This document shows positions 23,890-31,775 of a stretch of 64,000 bases of DNA, in pieces. Made by a program: the position numbers and the translations under genes. This DNA is from Acidobacteriaceae bacterium. Lineage in GTDB: Bacteria; Acidobacteriota; Terriglobia; Terriglobales; Acidobacteriaceae. A model generated the notes under the pieces. The model was not told where the DNA came from. It did not search any database and saw only the letters and a list, made by a program, of their open reading frames with translations. Location: assembly GCA_025350325.1 (NCBI GenBank), contig JANXYB010000045.1, positions 1-64,000 of the forward strand, given 5' to 3'. Position 1 is the first letter of the stretch. Every line of letters begins with the position of its first letter.

Positions 23890-25902
23890 TCATTCCGGAT
23901 GAATCCAGATCGCGTTTCCGCCCCCTGAAACCATCCGAATATCAAGCGTCGTGCTGCGATTGACCTGCTGCTTCGAAAACACCGTGTGGGTCGCATTGAC
24001 CGCTGCGTCGGGAGCGTCCGCATAAATTTCGGCGACGTACTTGCCCTCGCCCAGAAAATTCAGCGGCACCTTAACTGTCCGCTCATCCCAGTTGGTGATC
24101 GAACCGACATACCAGTCGCGGCCGCTGCGTCGAGCCAATGTGATGTTCTCCATCGGCCGTCCAGAGAGCACGCGCACTTCATCCCACGTCGTCGGCACCT
24201 GCTTGATAAATTCAAAATCGTGCTGACCCGCGTAGTGCTCCGGGTAGTCTGAAACCATCATCAGCGGGCTCTCAAGCACGACGTACAGCGCAAGCTCATG
24301 CGCCCGTGTGCCGAGACTCATTGGCATCAAATTGCGCGCGACAAAGTTTTCGCGATTGCTGTTGCCAAACGCTCCCGGGGTGTAATCGAGCGGCCCAGCA
24401 AGCATGCGCGTGAAAGGCAGCGTGGTGTTGTGAACCGGTGACGTGCGCGCACTCCATTTTAGATATTCCTTTCCCATCACCCCTTCGCGCGTGATGACGT
24501 TAGGCCAGGTACGCCGCAGTCCATCGGGTTTGTACGCGCCATGATAGTCGAGCATGAGGTGATGCTCCGCGGCTAGCTCGGCAACGTGGCGGTACCATGC
24601 GACCATCTGCTGGTCGTCCCGATTCATGAAATCGATTTTGACGCCCGCGATTCCCCACTGCTCAAAAAGAGGAAAAGCCTGGTCCATGTATTTGTCGACC
24701 GACGTCCAATGCGACCAGAGCCAGATGCGCACATTCTTTTCTTTCGCATAGCGCAGCAGGTCCGGCATGTCGACGTCTGGATTGACCTGCGTAATGTCGG
24801 CCAAGGCCGCATAATCTTGTGGGCCTTTGCGATTGGCAACTGCCCAGCCCGCATCGATCAACATGTAGGGAAAGCCGGACGCCGAAGCAAAATCGATGTA
24901 GTGCTTCATCGTGGCTGTATTCATCCCGGGCTTGAACGTGGCGCTCGGCGCCGCTTCACCCGACCACCAATCCCACGCCGATTTCCCTTCCCGTATCCAC
25001 GACGTGTCCGTAATCTTCGAAGCAGGATTGAGATTGAGAATGATATTCGATTCGACCAGACGTCCCGGATCATCGGCGATCATCAAGACACGCCAAGGCG
25101 TGGTCAGGGGCGCTTCAGTTTCAACCGCGATGCCCGCCGCATCGATGCGCGGCGACAGCTCGGCGCGCACTCCAAAGGCCACGCCATTTTTGCGCAGGTA
25201 CATGCCCGCGTAGTTTTCGATGTTCGCTTCGGTCACAGCGACCCAGCCCACAGCAGGCACTTCAGCCAGTAGCGGCAGAGCTACCAGCCAATCGCGGTGC
25301 AAGCCGCTCACTTGCCGCTTTTGATACTCGTCTTCATATGAAGACTGGTAGCCATCGAGAACCAGCGGATAGACGGTCGCATCCTTGCTATACCTGAACT
25401 CGGTTAACTCATGCTCAACACGCATTTTTGCAAAGGCCGGCTGAGCAGGAAGAAGGTAGCGGAATGCCACTCCATCGTTGAATGCTTTAACTTCGATTGA
25501 GAGTTCGCGACCCGCAGCGTCTTTGAAATCCACAATTGAGTGGTGATTCAGATCGCGAACGGTTCTGCTTTTGCCCACCGGGATGGAGTACGTCTCGTCG
25601 GTGTCGCCCGAATGTACGCCGACTTGCAGCATGCCCGGTCCCAGCAGATCCCGACCTTCAACCTTGATGCCGAGCGCGGATTCATCCATAAGCCATTTGC
25701 CGTGGAAATCAATGGCGTAGTGCATACCTTTACAGGATGGATCGGTCGCCGGACCCACCGATGAGTCTGAAAGTATCAAAACGATCTGGCCGTCAGGCGA
25801 AGCGATGCGGAGCGGGGGGCTATTCTTCTGCTGTGAAATCGCAAGCAGGGGGCCGCAGCTCATTGCCAACAGACACACGAGTATCGAACGTAGACTTGCC
25901 AT
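23890..25902 (-). CDS. Glycoside hydrolase family 97 (alpha-glucosidase/alpha-galactosidase type)
   Basis: Exported enzyme of about 670 aa cleaving alpha-linked galactosides or glucosides. The signal peptide is MASLRSILVCLLAMSCGPLLA. An N-terminal beta-super-sandwich (SPDGQIVLILSDS, YSIPVGKSRTVRDLNHHSIV, GVAFRYLLP) precedes a TIM barrel (PYMLIDAGWA, IWLWSHWTS, GVKIDFMNRDDQQMVAWY, MLDYHGAYKPDGLRRTWPN). The carboxylates of KIDFMNRDD and the Glu of ITREGVMG are typical of the family, but I cannot decide between inverting and retaining subtypes. ATG 25902 is preceded by AGGTGG at six bases. Confidence 0.9.
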   Translation of the reverse strand: MASLRSILVCLLAMSCGPLLAISQQKNSPPLRIASPDGQIVLILSDSSVGPATDPSCKGMHYAIDFHGKWLMDESALGIKVEGRDLLGPGMLQVGVHSGDTDETYSIPVGKSRTVRDLNHHSIVDFKDAAGRELSIEVKAFNDGVAFRYLLPAQPAFAKMRVEHELTEFRYSKDATVYPLVLDGYQSSYEDEYQKRQVSGLHRDWLVALPLLAEVPAVGWVAVTEANIENYAGMYLRKNGVAFGVRAELSPRIDAAGIAVETEAPLTTPWRVLMIADDPGRLVESNIILNLNPASKITDTSWIREGKSAWDWWSGEAAPSATFKPGMNTATMKHYIDFASASGFPYMLIDAGWAVANRKGPQDYAALADITQVNPDVDMPDLLRYAKEKNVRIWLWSHWTSVDKYMDQAFPLFEQWGIAGVKIDFMNRDDQQMVAWYRHVAELAAEHHLMLDYHGAYKPDGLRRTWPNVITREGVMGKEYLKWSARTSPVHNTTLPFTRMLAGPLDYTPGAFGNSNRENFVARNLMPMSLGTRAHELALYVVLESPLMMVSDYPEHYAGQHDFEFIKQVPTTWDEVRVLSGRPMENITLARRSGRDWYVGSITNWDERTVKVPLNFLGEGKYVAEIYADAPDAAVNATHTVFSKQQVNRSTTLDIRMVSGGGNAIWIHPE

Positions 25903-26088
25903 TATTCGCCACCTGAAAAGGGATGGTACCACCACCCAGCCAACGACGACCCACCGTCAACCAAACTGCTTTAAGATCTCTTTCGGGACGTCCATATCTC
26001 GAGGTTCGGCCAGGGGTGCTGGAACGAAGAGGCGTAGGTCGCCCTATACCTCTCAGGCAAGTGATCGTCTCTTAAAAATCCGCCTCAA

Positions 26089-27240
26089 TTAGTTCGTGTA
26101 GATACGCACGTAATCCACCTGCATATCTCCCGGAAAGACTGTCGTGGCATCGGGATTGCCAGGCCAACTCCCTCCCACAGCGAGATTCAACAGGATGAAC
26201 TGAGGACCGTCGTCGAAGGGCCATGTTCCAGCCGCAGTGCTGGAGGTGAAGGTCTCGTAAATGTTTGTCGGGTCGTCAACGTAGTACTGGATCTGACCCT
26301 TACTCCAAATCATCCCGTAGGTGTGCCACGCTGCAGCGGAAAATCCGGCGGGGTGATACGGAACTCCGCCGTTCAGATTAGTGCCGTGAACTGATGACTG
26401 CACCCAGTCATAGCCTAACGAGGCAGCTCCAGCATAAGGAGGCGGATTGGCGCCATCGATGTGCTCGAGCACATCAAGTTCGCCGCAAGCTGGCCAAGGC
26501 TTGAGGTTGATGTTACTGCCGAGCAGCCAGAACGCAGGCCACATTCCCTGCGACTCGGGAATCATCATCTTCGCCTCGATGCGGCCATATTGAAAGCTGA
26601 AGAGTCCTTGAGTCTTCAACCGCGCGGAAGTGTAGACGCCGGCCGCAGGTTGCCGCGCCACAATATGTAGAATGCCGCTCGTATCCGCATAGGCGTTAGG
26701 ACTTGCCGGGTCACAAGGACTGGCGGTCGAACCCGCAGCGCAATAATCCTCCATTTCGTTATTGCCAAAACCACCATTGCCGGTGTCGTAGGCCCAGACT
26801 TTGGAGTCAGGCAAAGCGTTGGTGGTGCCGCCGTTTGAGAACTCATCGCTCCACACCAGTGTGTTTGGAGGAATATTAGGCGTAAAACTTTTGCTCATCA
26901 CGGAGCTTGTGGTAAAGCCTGACGCGGTAGCAATCGCCTGGACGGTGAGGTTGGTCGCAACCAGAAATGGGGCTTGATATACCTGCGAGGTCGTGGTAGG
27001 TGTCGAGCCGTCGAGCGAGTAGTAGATGGTAGCTCCTGGTGTCGTGCTTGCCACGGTTACAACAACCGCGCCCGCAGCTCCATTTGGCGCCGGAACAGGC
27101 GTAGCTGTTGGTGCGGCCGCCGGCGTAGACGTCGCAGGAGGAGGCGTCGTTGCCGCTCCGGAACCATTGCCACCACCGCATCCGCAAACAAAAAGCCCTG
27201 ACAAAATCAACCCTGCAAGCATTCCTGACCCCATACGCAT
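26089..27240 (-). CDS. Glycoside hydrolase family 16 lipoprotein with chitobiase-like domain
   Basis: A secreted beta-glucanase-like enzyme. Its lipobox is LFVCGCGGG. A Pro/Thr/Ala-rich linker follows, then a chitobiase C-terminal-type Ig domain (about residues 58-115; ATIYYSLDGSTPTTTSQVY). The GH16 jelly-roll follows with the catalytic motif GELDVLEHIDG (ExDxxE) and the conserved GMWPAFWLLG, HTYGMIWSKGQIQYYVDD and FILLNLAVGGSWPG. Likely substrates are beta-1,3- or beta-1,3-1,4-glucans. The start has GGAG five bases upstream. It lies beside GH97 but is separated by 150 bases and may be regulated separately. Confidence 0.92.
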   Translation of the reverse strand: MRMGSGMLAGLILSGLFVCGCGGGNGSGAATTPPPATSTPAAAPTATPVPAPNGAAGAVVVTVASTTPGATIYYSLDGSTPTTTSQVYQAPFLVATNLTVQAIATASGFTTSSVMSKSFTPNIPPNTLVWSDEFSNGGTTNALPDSKVWAYDTGNGGFGNNEMEDYCAAGSTASPCDPASPNAYADTSGILHIVARQPAAGVYTSARLKTQGLFSFQYGRIEAKMMIPESQGMWPAFWLLGSNINLKPWPACGELDVLEHIDGANPPPYAGAASLGYDWVQSSVHGTNLNGGVPYHPAGFSAAAWHTYGMIWSKGQIQYYVDDPTNIYETFTSSTAAGTWPFDDGPQFILLNLAVGGSWPGNPDATTVFPGDMQVDYVRIYTN

Positions 27241-27443
27241 ACAAACTCCAATCGAACGCGCACCAAACGTATTTGGTCGATGCGCCGTTCACCATCTAAG
27301 CATTCAGCGTCCCAAGCGTCAACCATCGACGGCTGCCTTGGATGTGACAAATCGCACACTAGGATGCGGAAGGACAGGCGCATCCTACCGCGCGGCGGGC
27401 CACGTTGCGATAAAGCATGAGAAGGAAGGGTGAAGAGGCGTGT

Positions 27444-27914
27444 TTACTTAGCGGCCGTCAACGCGCTTACTGGCAGCAGCATGTCTTCCTTGCGCATCAC
27501 CAGGTTGGTCGCATTGAGCGTGGCGAGCTCGAAGCCATGGCCGTGCGTGATGGCGTCGGTAGGGCAGGCCTCAACGCAATAACCGCAGAAGATGCACCGG
27601 TTGTAGTCGATGTTGTAAATCTTGGCGTAGCGTTCCGAAGAGGAGATACGCTGCTCCTCGGTGTTTTCCGCAGCTTCAATAAAAATGCAATTGGCTGGAC
27701 ATGCCGCCGCGCAGAGGAAGCATGCCACGCATTTCTCCAAGCCGTTTTCATCGCGCTGCAGCACATGCGCACCTCTGAAGCGCTGCTCAAAGACAGCACC
27801 GCGCAGAGGGCCTTTGCCGTCGGGGTAATTTTCAACCTGCGTGGGGGCGAACATTTCCCCTAAAGTGATGCTCATGCCCTTGGCGATGGCCGCGATATTG
27901 CGCACAACCGACAT
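27444..27914 (-). CDS. nuoI: NADH-quinone oxidoreductase subunit I-like 2x[4Fe-4S] ferredoxin
   Basis: Electron-transfer subunit of respiratory complex I. It carries two tetranuclear motifs, CVACFLCAAACPANC and CIFCGYCVEACPTD, separated by the family segment NTEEQRISSSERYAKIYNID. The N-terminus MSVVRNIAAIAKGMSITLGEMF matches NuoI membrane-associated helices. The track ORF starts 165 bases earlier, but that extension overlaps the divergent gene and looks random. No other nuo gene is in the window, so this is a stand-alone copy or one end of a split locus. Confidence 0.88.
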   Translation of the reverse strand: MSVVRNIAAIAKGMSITLGEMFAPTQVENYPDGKGPLRGAVFEQRFRGAHVLQRDENGLEKCVACFLCAAACPANCIFIEAAENTEEQRISSSERYAKIYNIDYNRCIFCGYCVEACPTDAITHGHGFELATLNATNLVMRKEDMLLPVSALTAAK

Positions 27915-27951
27915 GCGCTCAGTATACGATGATTCGCAAAGGGAGATCACG

Positions 27952-28533
27952 ATGCGACACGCGACATTAGGATTCGCTTTGATGCTGGCGCTGGGTGGGG
28001 CAACGGGCGCTGCCAACGGCCAGGGGCCGATGAAGGATCTTCCTCTCCATCCTCCAGAACCACCCGACACGACCCGCATGCATCAGCAGGCCGATCAGGC
28101 ACGGGATGCGGCCCTGGGCGCTACGCCTCTAAAAATCACGTTCGGCAAAAAATCGGTTGAGTGGACCAAGGAACGACTGGCAGCGCTGCCCCATGAGACG
28201 GTCACGGTTTTCAATGAGCGAATCAAGTCCAACCAGACCTATACAGGCGTGCCCCTCATTGTTCTGATCGGTCAATTGGGTGTGCCTGAAAAGCCGAATG
28301 GCAAGCAGTTTCGACTCTACCTCGTGGCCGAGGGGGCCGACGGCTTCAGGTCGGTTTACTCGATCGGTGAAATCACGGCCTACGTGCATGACGCGATGGT
28401 CCTGGTCGCGGATACGCTCGACAACAAACCCCTCAGGGACGCTGGCCCTTTGCAACTGGTTTCGACGGGCGAGAAACGACCGGACCGTTGGGTCAAAAAC
28501 GTGGTTTCGATTCGAGTACTGTCGGCCGATTAG
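27952..28533 (+). CDS. Secreted protein with molybdopterin-binding-like domain
   Basis: Exported protein of 193 aa with signal peptide MRHATLGFALMLALGGATGAANG. The mature part resembles the oxidoreductase molybdopterin-binding fold: LAALPHETVTVF, TYTGVPLIVLIGQLGVP, FRLYLVAEGADGFRSVYSIG and GPLQLVSTGEKRPDRWVKNV. No Cys that could ligate molybdenum is visible in the mature protein, so catalysis is unlikely and a binding role is possible. GGGAG lies four to five bases before the ATG. It is divergent from nuoI, with only 37 bases between the starts. Confidence 0.7.
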   Translation: MRHATLGFALMLALGGATGAANGQGPMKDLPLHPPEPPDTTRMHQQADQARDAALGATPLKITFGKKSVEWTKERLAALPHETVTVFNERIKSNQTYTGVPLIVLIGQLGVPEKPNGKQFRLYLVAEGADGFRSVYSIGEITAYVHDAMVLVADTLDNKPLRDAGPLQLVSTGEKRPDRWVKNVVSIRVLSAD

Positions 28534-28606
28534 AGGCTGTTCTTAATTTTCTAAAACTGATTTCCTAAAACTTTACTGAATCGAATCTAAATAGTTTGCC
28601 TGCAGG

Positions 28607-28641
28607 GTGGCTTTCCGGTTCGATTAAAACCGGAAAGCCAC
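28607..28641. terminator. Perfect 14-bp-stem hairpin, convergent terminator
   Basis: The arms gtggctttccggtt and aaccggaaagccac pair perfectly around a seven-base loop. It sits between the convergent ends of the molybdopterin-like gene and the Pro/Gln-rich lipoprotein gene. No long T-run follows on either strand, so it may act as a bidirectional RNA-end hairpin or need Rho. Confidence 0.65.
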
Positions 28642-28661
28642 GTTGTAGCAGGCTTTCTGCG

Positions 28662-30692
28662 TCACTGTGTGCGCTTGTCCTTATCTTCTGGACGAGTGCC
28701 TGGTGCCGGCTTGTGCGGCTCCGCCTTCTGTTGTGCCGGCGGTGCCGGATGCGCCGGAGCAGGCTTGGCGGATGGTGCCGGGACCGGTCGCTCTTGCGGG
28801 GTTGGCTGCGCAGGATGCGCAACCGCTGCTGGCCGCTGTTGCTGTTGCGGCGGCATCGGCTGCGGACGCTGCGAGGGCGGAGCCTGAGGTTGCGGTGCAG
28901 GCTGGGGTCTTACCGGTTGCTGCGCGGGCGCGGGCTGCGGACGCGCTGGTTGCGGAACGGGTGCAGTCTGCGGACGCGTCGGTTGTGGAACTGGCGCAGG
29001 CTGGGGACGTGCCGGTTGCGCTACAGGTGCCTGCCGCTGTTGCTGTGCAGGCGGCAACGATTGCTGACGCTGCGGAGCAGGAGCCTGCGGTTGCGGTCTA
29101 ACCGGTTGCGGCGCGAGTACTGGCTGGGGACGTGCCGGTTGCGCTATCGGGGCTGGCGGCTGTTGTTGTTGCGGAGCCCCTTGATGTTGCGGCTGCGGAG
29201 CGGGCAACGATTGCTGACGCTGCGGAACTGGCGTACTGTGCGGACTTACAACCTGCGGCGCGGGTTGCTGGCGCTGGATATTAGGCTGCGGATGCGTCGG
29301 CTGCTGCACCGGCGCAGGCCTCTGCGGTTGTTGGGGCATCGGCTGCGGATGTTGACCTTGCTGGGTTGGGACCGGCTGCGGTCTTCCTGGGGCGTTGTTT
29401 TGCTGAGGAACAGGGGGCCGACCAGCATTCTGTTGCACCGCTGCAGGAGCTCCCGGACGTCCCTGCTGTTGCGGAGCCGCCACCGGAACTGGACCGCGCT
29501 GCTGCTGCGCGTTGTTAACCGTTTGGGCGGCGATGTTTCGCATCGGAACCGGTGCCGGGGGACGAATGTTCCGATCCGCGGGCAGCGGCTGCGCAATCGC
29601 TACGACCGCCGGCTTTCCGTGGTTTACGGCCGCAAAGTTCGCTCTATTCGCCTGCGCTTGCTGTGCGTGCTGCACCTGGGCCGTCATTGGAGGTGTGTGC
29701 TGCTCATGCAGGGCGGCAATCTCGGCGGGACGCGGTTGCACCTGCACTCCGCCTGGACCGTTATAGCTCACATTATTCACTGTGGTGGTGGTGTTGTTGA
29801 TTACGGTGTAGTTGTACACGTTTTTGACTACGGTCGGGTTTACATTGTTTACCGAGCGGTTGTAGTCAAAACGGTCGCCATTCCAATAACCGCCCTGGTA
29901 GCCCGATCCGACGTAGCCGAAACCGTAGTTTATGCCGCCATAGTAGCCGATGTGACGGCCCCAAAAGCCGCGGTGAAAACCGTAACGCCCGCGATCATAA
30001 CCCCAGTAGCCGGGAGTCCACAAGGCACCTTGATACGGCGCTGCCACCCAGGCCCCGGGAACCCAGTAATAACCATCCGATGAATAGTTCCAATATCCCG
30101 GCGTCCATAGGTACCCATCGCCAGGGCAGGATGGCTGATCGTATCGGGGTAGGGGGGGAGGGGGCTGCTGCGCGTATTCGACAGGCTCGTAATACCCAGA
30201 GTCGTAGTTGTTCGACCCATACTGGTCAGAGTTGTAGCCTTGGTCCGAGTTGTAGCCCTGATTAGAGTTGTAGCTCTGGTCGGAGTTGTAGCCTTGGCCG
30301 GAGTTGTATCCCTGGTCAGAGTTGGATCGAGAGTTATCCGCATACCGATCTGAGGACGACCGCCTTGAACGACGCTGCGGCGGTGCGTATTGCCCATTAT
30401 TGGGTGCATATTGCCCGGTGTTTGGCGGTGCATTGGGAGCGCTGTATTGCCCGTTTGCCGGTGCGTTCGGGTCATAGGTTCCGGCATTCTGAGCCGGCGC
30501 TCCGGTTGTGGTATTTGAAATCGGAGCGACGTTCGCCATCGCCGGGTCTTGGGATGGGTCTTGAGGTTGACCTTGCGTGGTGGCCGTGTTTTGATTCGCA
30601 GGGGTTTGGTTGCTTTTACAGCCCACGACGCCGGAGGCGGCGGCCACGATAGTAAGCGTGGCCAAAACAGTAAATCCAGGAAAGGTCTTCAT
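28662..30692 (-). CDS. Large Pro/Gln-rich YXWGXW-repeat lipoprotein
   Basis: A secreted protein of about 676 aa, function unknown. Signal peptide with lipobox ASGVVGCKS. Residues about 20-110 are Asn/Pro/Gln-rich, followed by six-residue repeats of the type YNSDQG (about six copies). Then comes the YXWGXW-like block LWTPGYWNYSSDGYYWVPGAW and LWTPGYWGYDRGRYGFHRGFWG, typical of small envelope proteins of soil bacteria. The last 360 residues are almost only Pro, Gln, Ala, Val and Arg (PQPAPVPQPTRPQ). The ATG at 30692 has GAGG six bases upstream. The tail looks intrinsically disordered and wall-spanning, but this is inference. Confidence 0.8.
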   Translation of the reverse strand: MKTFPGFTVLATLTIVAAASGVVGCKSNQTPANQNTATTQGQPQDPSQDPAMANVAPISNTTTGAPAQNAGTYDPNAPANGQYSAPNAPPNTGQYAPNNGQYAPPQRRSRRSSSDRYADNSRSNSDQGYNSGQGYNSDQSYNSNQGYNSDQGYNSDQYGSNNYDSGYYEPVEYAQQPPPPLPRYDQPSCPGDGYLWTPGYWNYSSDGYYWVPGAWVAAPYQGALWTPGYWGYDRGRYGFHRGFWGRHIGYYGGINYGFGYVGSGYQGGYWNGDRFDYNRSVNNVNPTVVKNVYNYTVINNTTTTVNNVSYNGPGGVQVQPRPAEIAALHEQHTPPMTAQVQHAQQAQANRANFAAVNHGKPAVVAIAQPLPADRNIRPPAPVPMRNIAAQTVNNAQQQRGPVPVAAPQQQGRPGAPAAVQQNAGRPPVPQQNNAPGRPQPVPTQQGQHPQPMPQQPQRPAPVQQPTHPQPNIQRQQPAPQVVSPHSTPVPQRQQSLPAPQPQHQGAPQQQQPPAPIAQPARPQPVLAPQPVRPQPQAPAPQRQQSLPPAQQQRQAPVAQPARPQPAPVPQPTRPQTAPVPQPARPQPAPAQQPVRPQPAPQPQAPPSQRPQPMPPQQQQRPAAVAHPAQPTPQERPVPAPSAKPAPAHPAPPAQQKAEPHKPAPGTRPEDKDKRTQ

Positions 30693-30866
30693 TTTTAACC
30701 TCATCACGACTTTGGATGCCGATGAAGAGGGAATATTTGTCTTAGCCTCCAACATCCAGCCATTAGAGATTCACAACAGCATTGAGTCAACTGCAAGTGT
30801 TCAAATGACTCGACTTAATGCGATACGCACGAACGCAGTCTTCTTTCGAGCGCACAGGTTCAAGCA

Positions 30867-31775
30867 CTAATGGCGAGCCCCGGGCGGAGAAGACTGGCCC
30901 TGATTATGTGCGGGAGGCGTGGTCACCGGCTTACGCTCCCAACGCATTTTTTGACCTTTCTGGCAGAGCATGCTGTCTTGCCCGCGCGCCAGATCGGCCA
31001 CCGTATCGTCAGGGCGGCACAGACGCAGCTTCATGGCTGCCGCATCGCGTCCAAATAGCAGTTGCGTGCGCTCGATGCCGCCGCTCGGGTCGAGGTCGTA
31101 GCGATAGACAAAATCTTCCGCTGCTTTTTGATTGCCATACTCCAAGTGATTCCACGTGCCAAACGTTTCGTGGCCGTTGGGATCGGCCATTGCGGCATAG
31201 ATTTGCGTTTGTGTTACGCCGGGCGGTGCAGCCGAGGTCCAGACCGGCACCGCCTGCCCTCCCCGCATCCAGCGCGCTGCCCAGCCATGCGATCGCAGAT
31301 CGTAGTAGAAAGCGGTGAAGAATGTTGTAGCTTCGCAATCACGGCAGTTGTCATACAGAGCGCCCAATTCCCGCGGCTTGCCTTCGGCAAAAAGCATCCA
31401 GTCGAGCAGGCGCAGGTTCACTCCACTGAGCAGGGGCGTCACCGCACGGGTCGTCAGCGAGACGCTCCACGCCGATAGCGTATCCGCGTTTCCCGCCGCC
31501 TGCGGTCCGGCGCGCATGCTGGTGAATACGAGAGCAGCATCATATTCCACGCCGATATCCCGAATGGAGGTCCATCGCTGCCCATCGAGCGCGCGCGTCA
31601 CCCACACAACGACATCCTGGTCCTTGGCGGAATGAAAATCGATCCAGCGAAACGTATCTGGCGCCTGCTGTGCACCAATCGGAATCGCCCCCAGCACGAG
31701 CGCTATGAGGGTAATAACCCTCCACAACCCACGCAAGGGTTTACCTATAGCAGAGCTTTCCAAACAGAATTTCAC
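30867..31775 (-). CDS. Secreted protein of unknown function, coupled to ubiD
   Basis: I do not recognise a family. The GTG at 31775 overlaps the ubiD stop (GTGA), which indicates translational coupling; the ORF is open further upstream inside ubiD. The resulting 302-residue protein has a signal peptide (VITLIALVLGAIPIGAQQ). It is followed by FRWIDFHSAKDQDVVVWVTRAL and a Trp/Tyr-rich body. That body holds a CRDC motif (YDNCRDCEATTFFTAFYYD), two more cysteines (LCRPDD, MLCQKG) and a Pro-rich C-terminus. The CxxC could be structural or metal-binding. Coupling to a cytoplasmic decarboxylase gives no obvious shared role. Confidence 0.65.
   Translation of the reverse strand: MKFCLESSAIGKPLRGLWRVITLIALVLGAIPIGAQQAPDTFRWIDFHSAKDQDVVVWVTRALDGQRWTSIRDIGVEYDAALVFTSMRAGPQAAGNADTLSAWSVSLTTRAVTPLLSGVNLRLLDWMLFAEGKPRELGALYDNCRDCEATTFFTAFYYDLRSHGWAARWMRGGQAVPVWTSAAPPGVTQTQIYAAMADPNGHETFGTWNHLEYGNQKAAEDFVYRYDLDPSGGIERTQLLFGRDAAAMKLRLCRPDDTVADLARGQDSMLCQKGQKMRWERKPVTTPPAHNQGQSSPPGARH

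Noticed and set aside
28596-30083. Plus-strand 495-residue ORF rich in Arg and Leu
   Set aside because: It is the antisense shadow of the Pro/Gln-rich gene; its composition follows from the repetitive codons of the real gene, which has a signal peptide and a ribosome-binding site.
30141-30175. G-rich stretch cggggtagggggggaggggg
   Set aside because: It resembles the G-rich repeats but lies inside the coding sequence, where it encodes a proline run, and lacks the acttcYatccaga leader.
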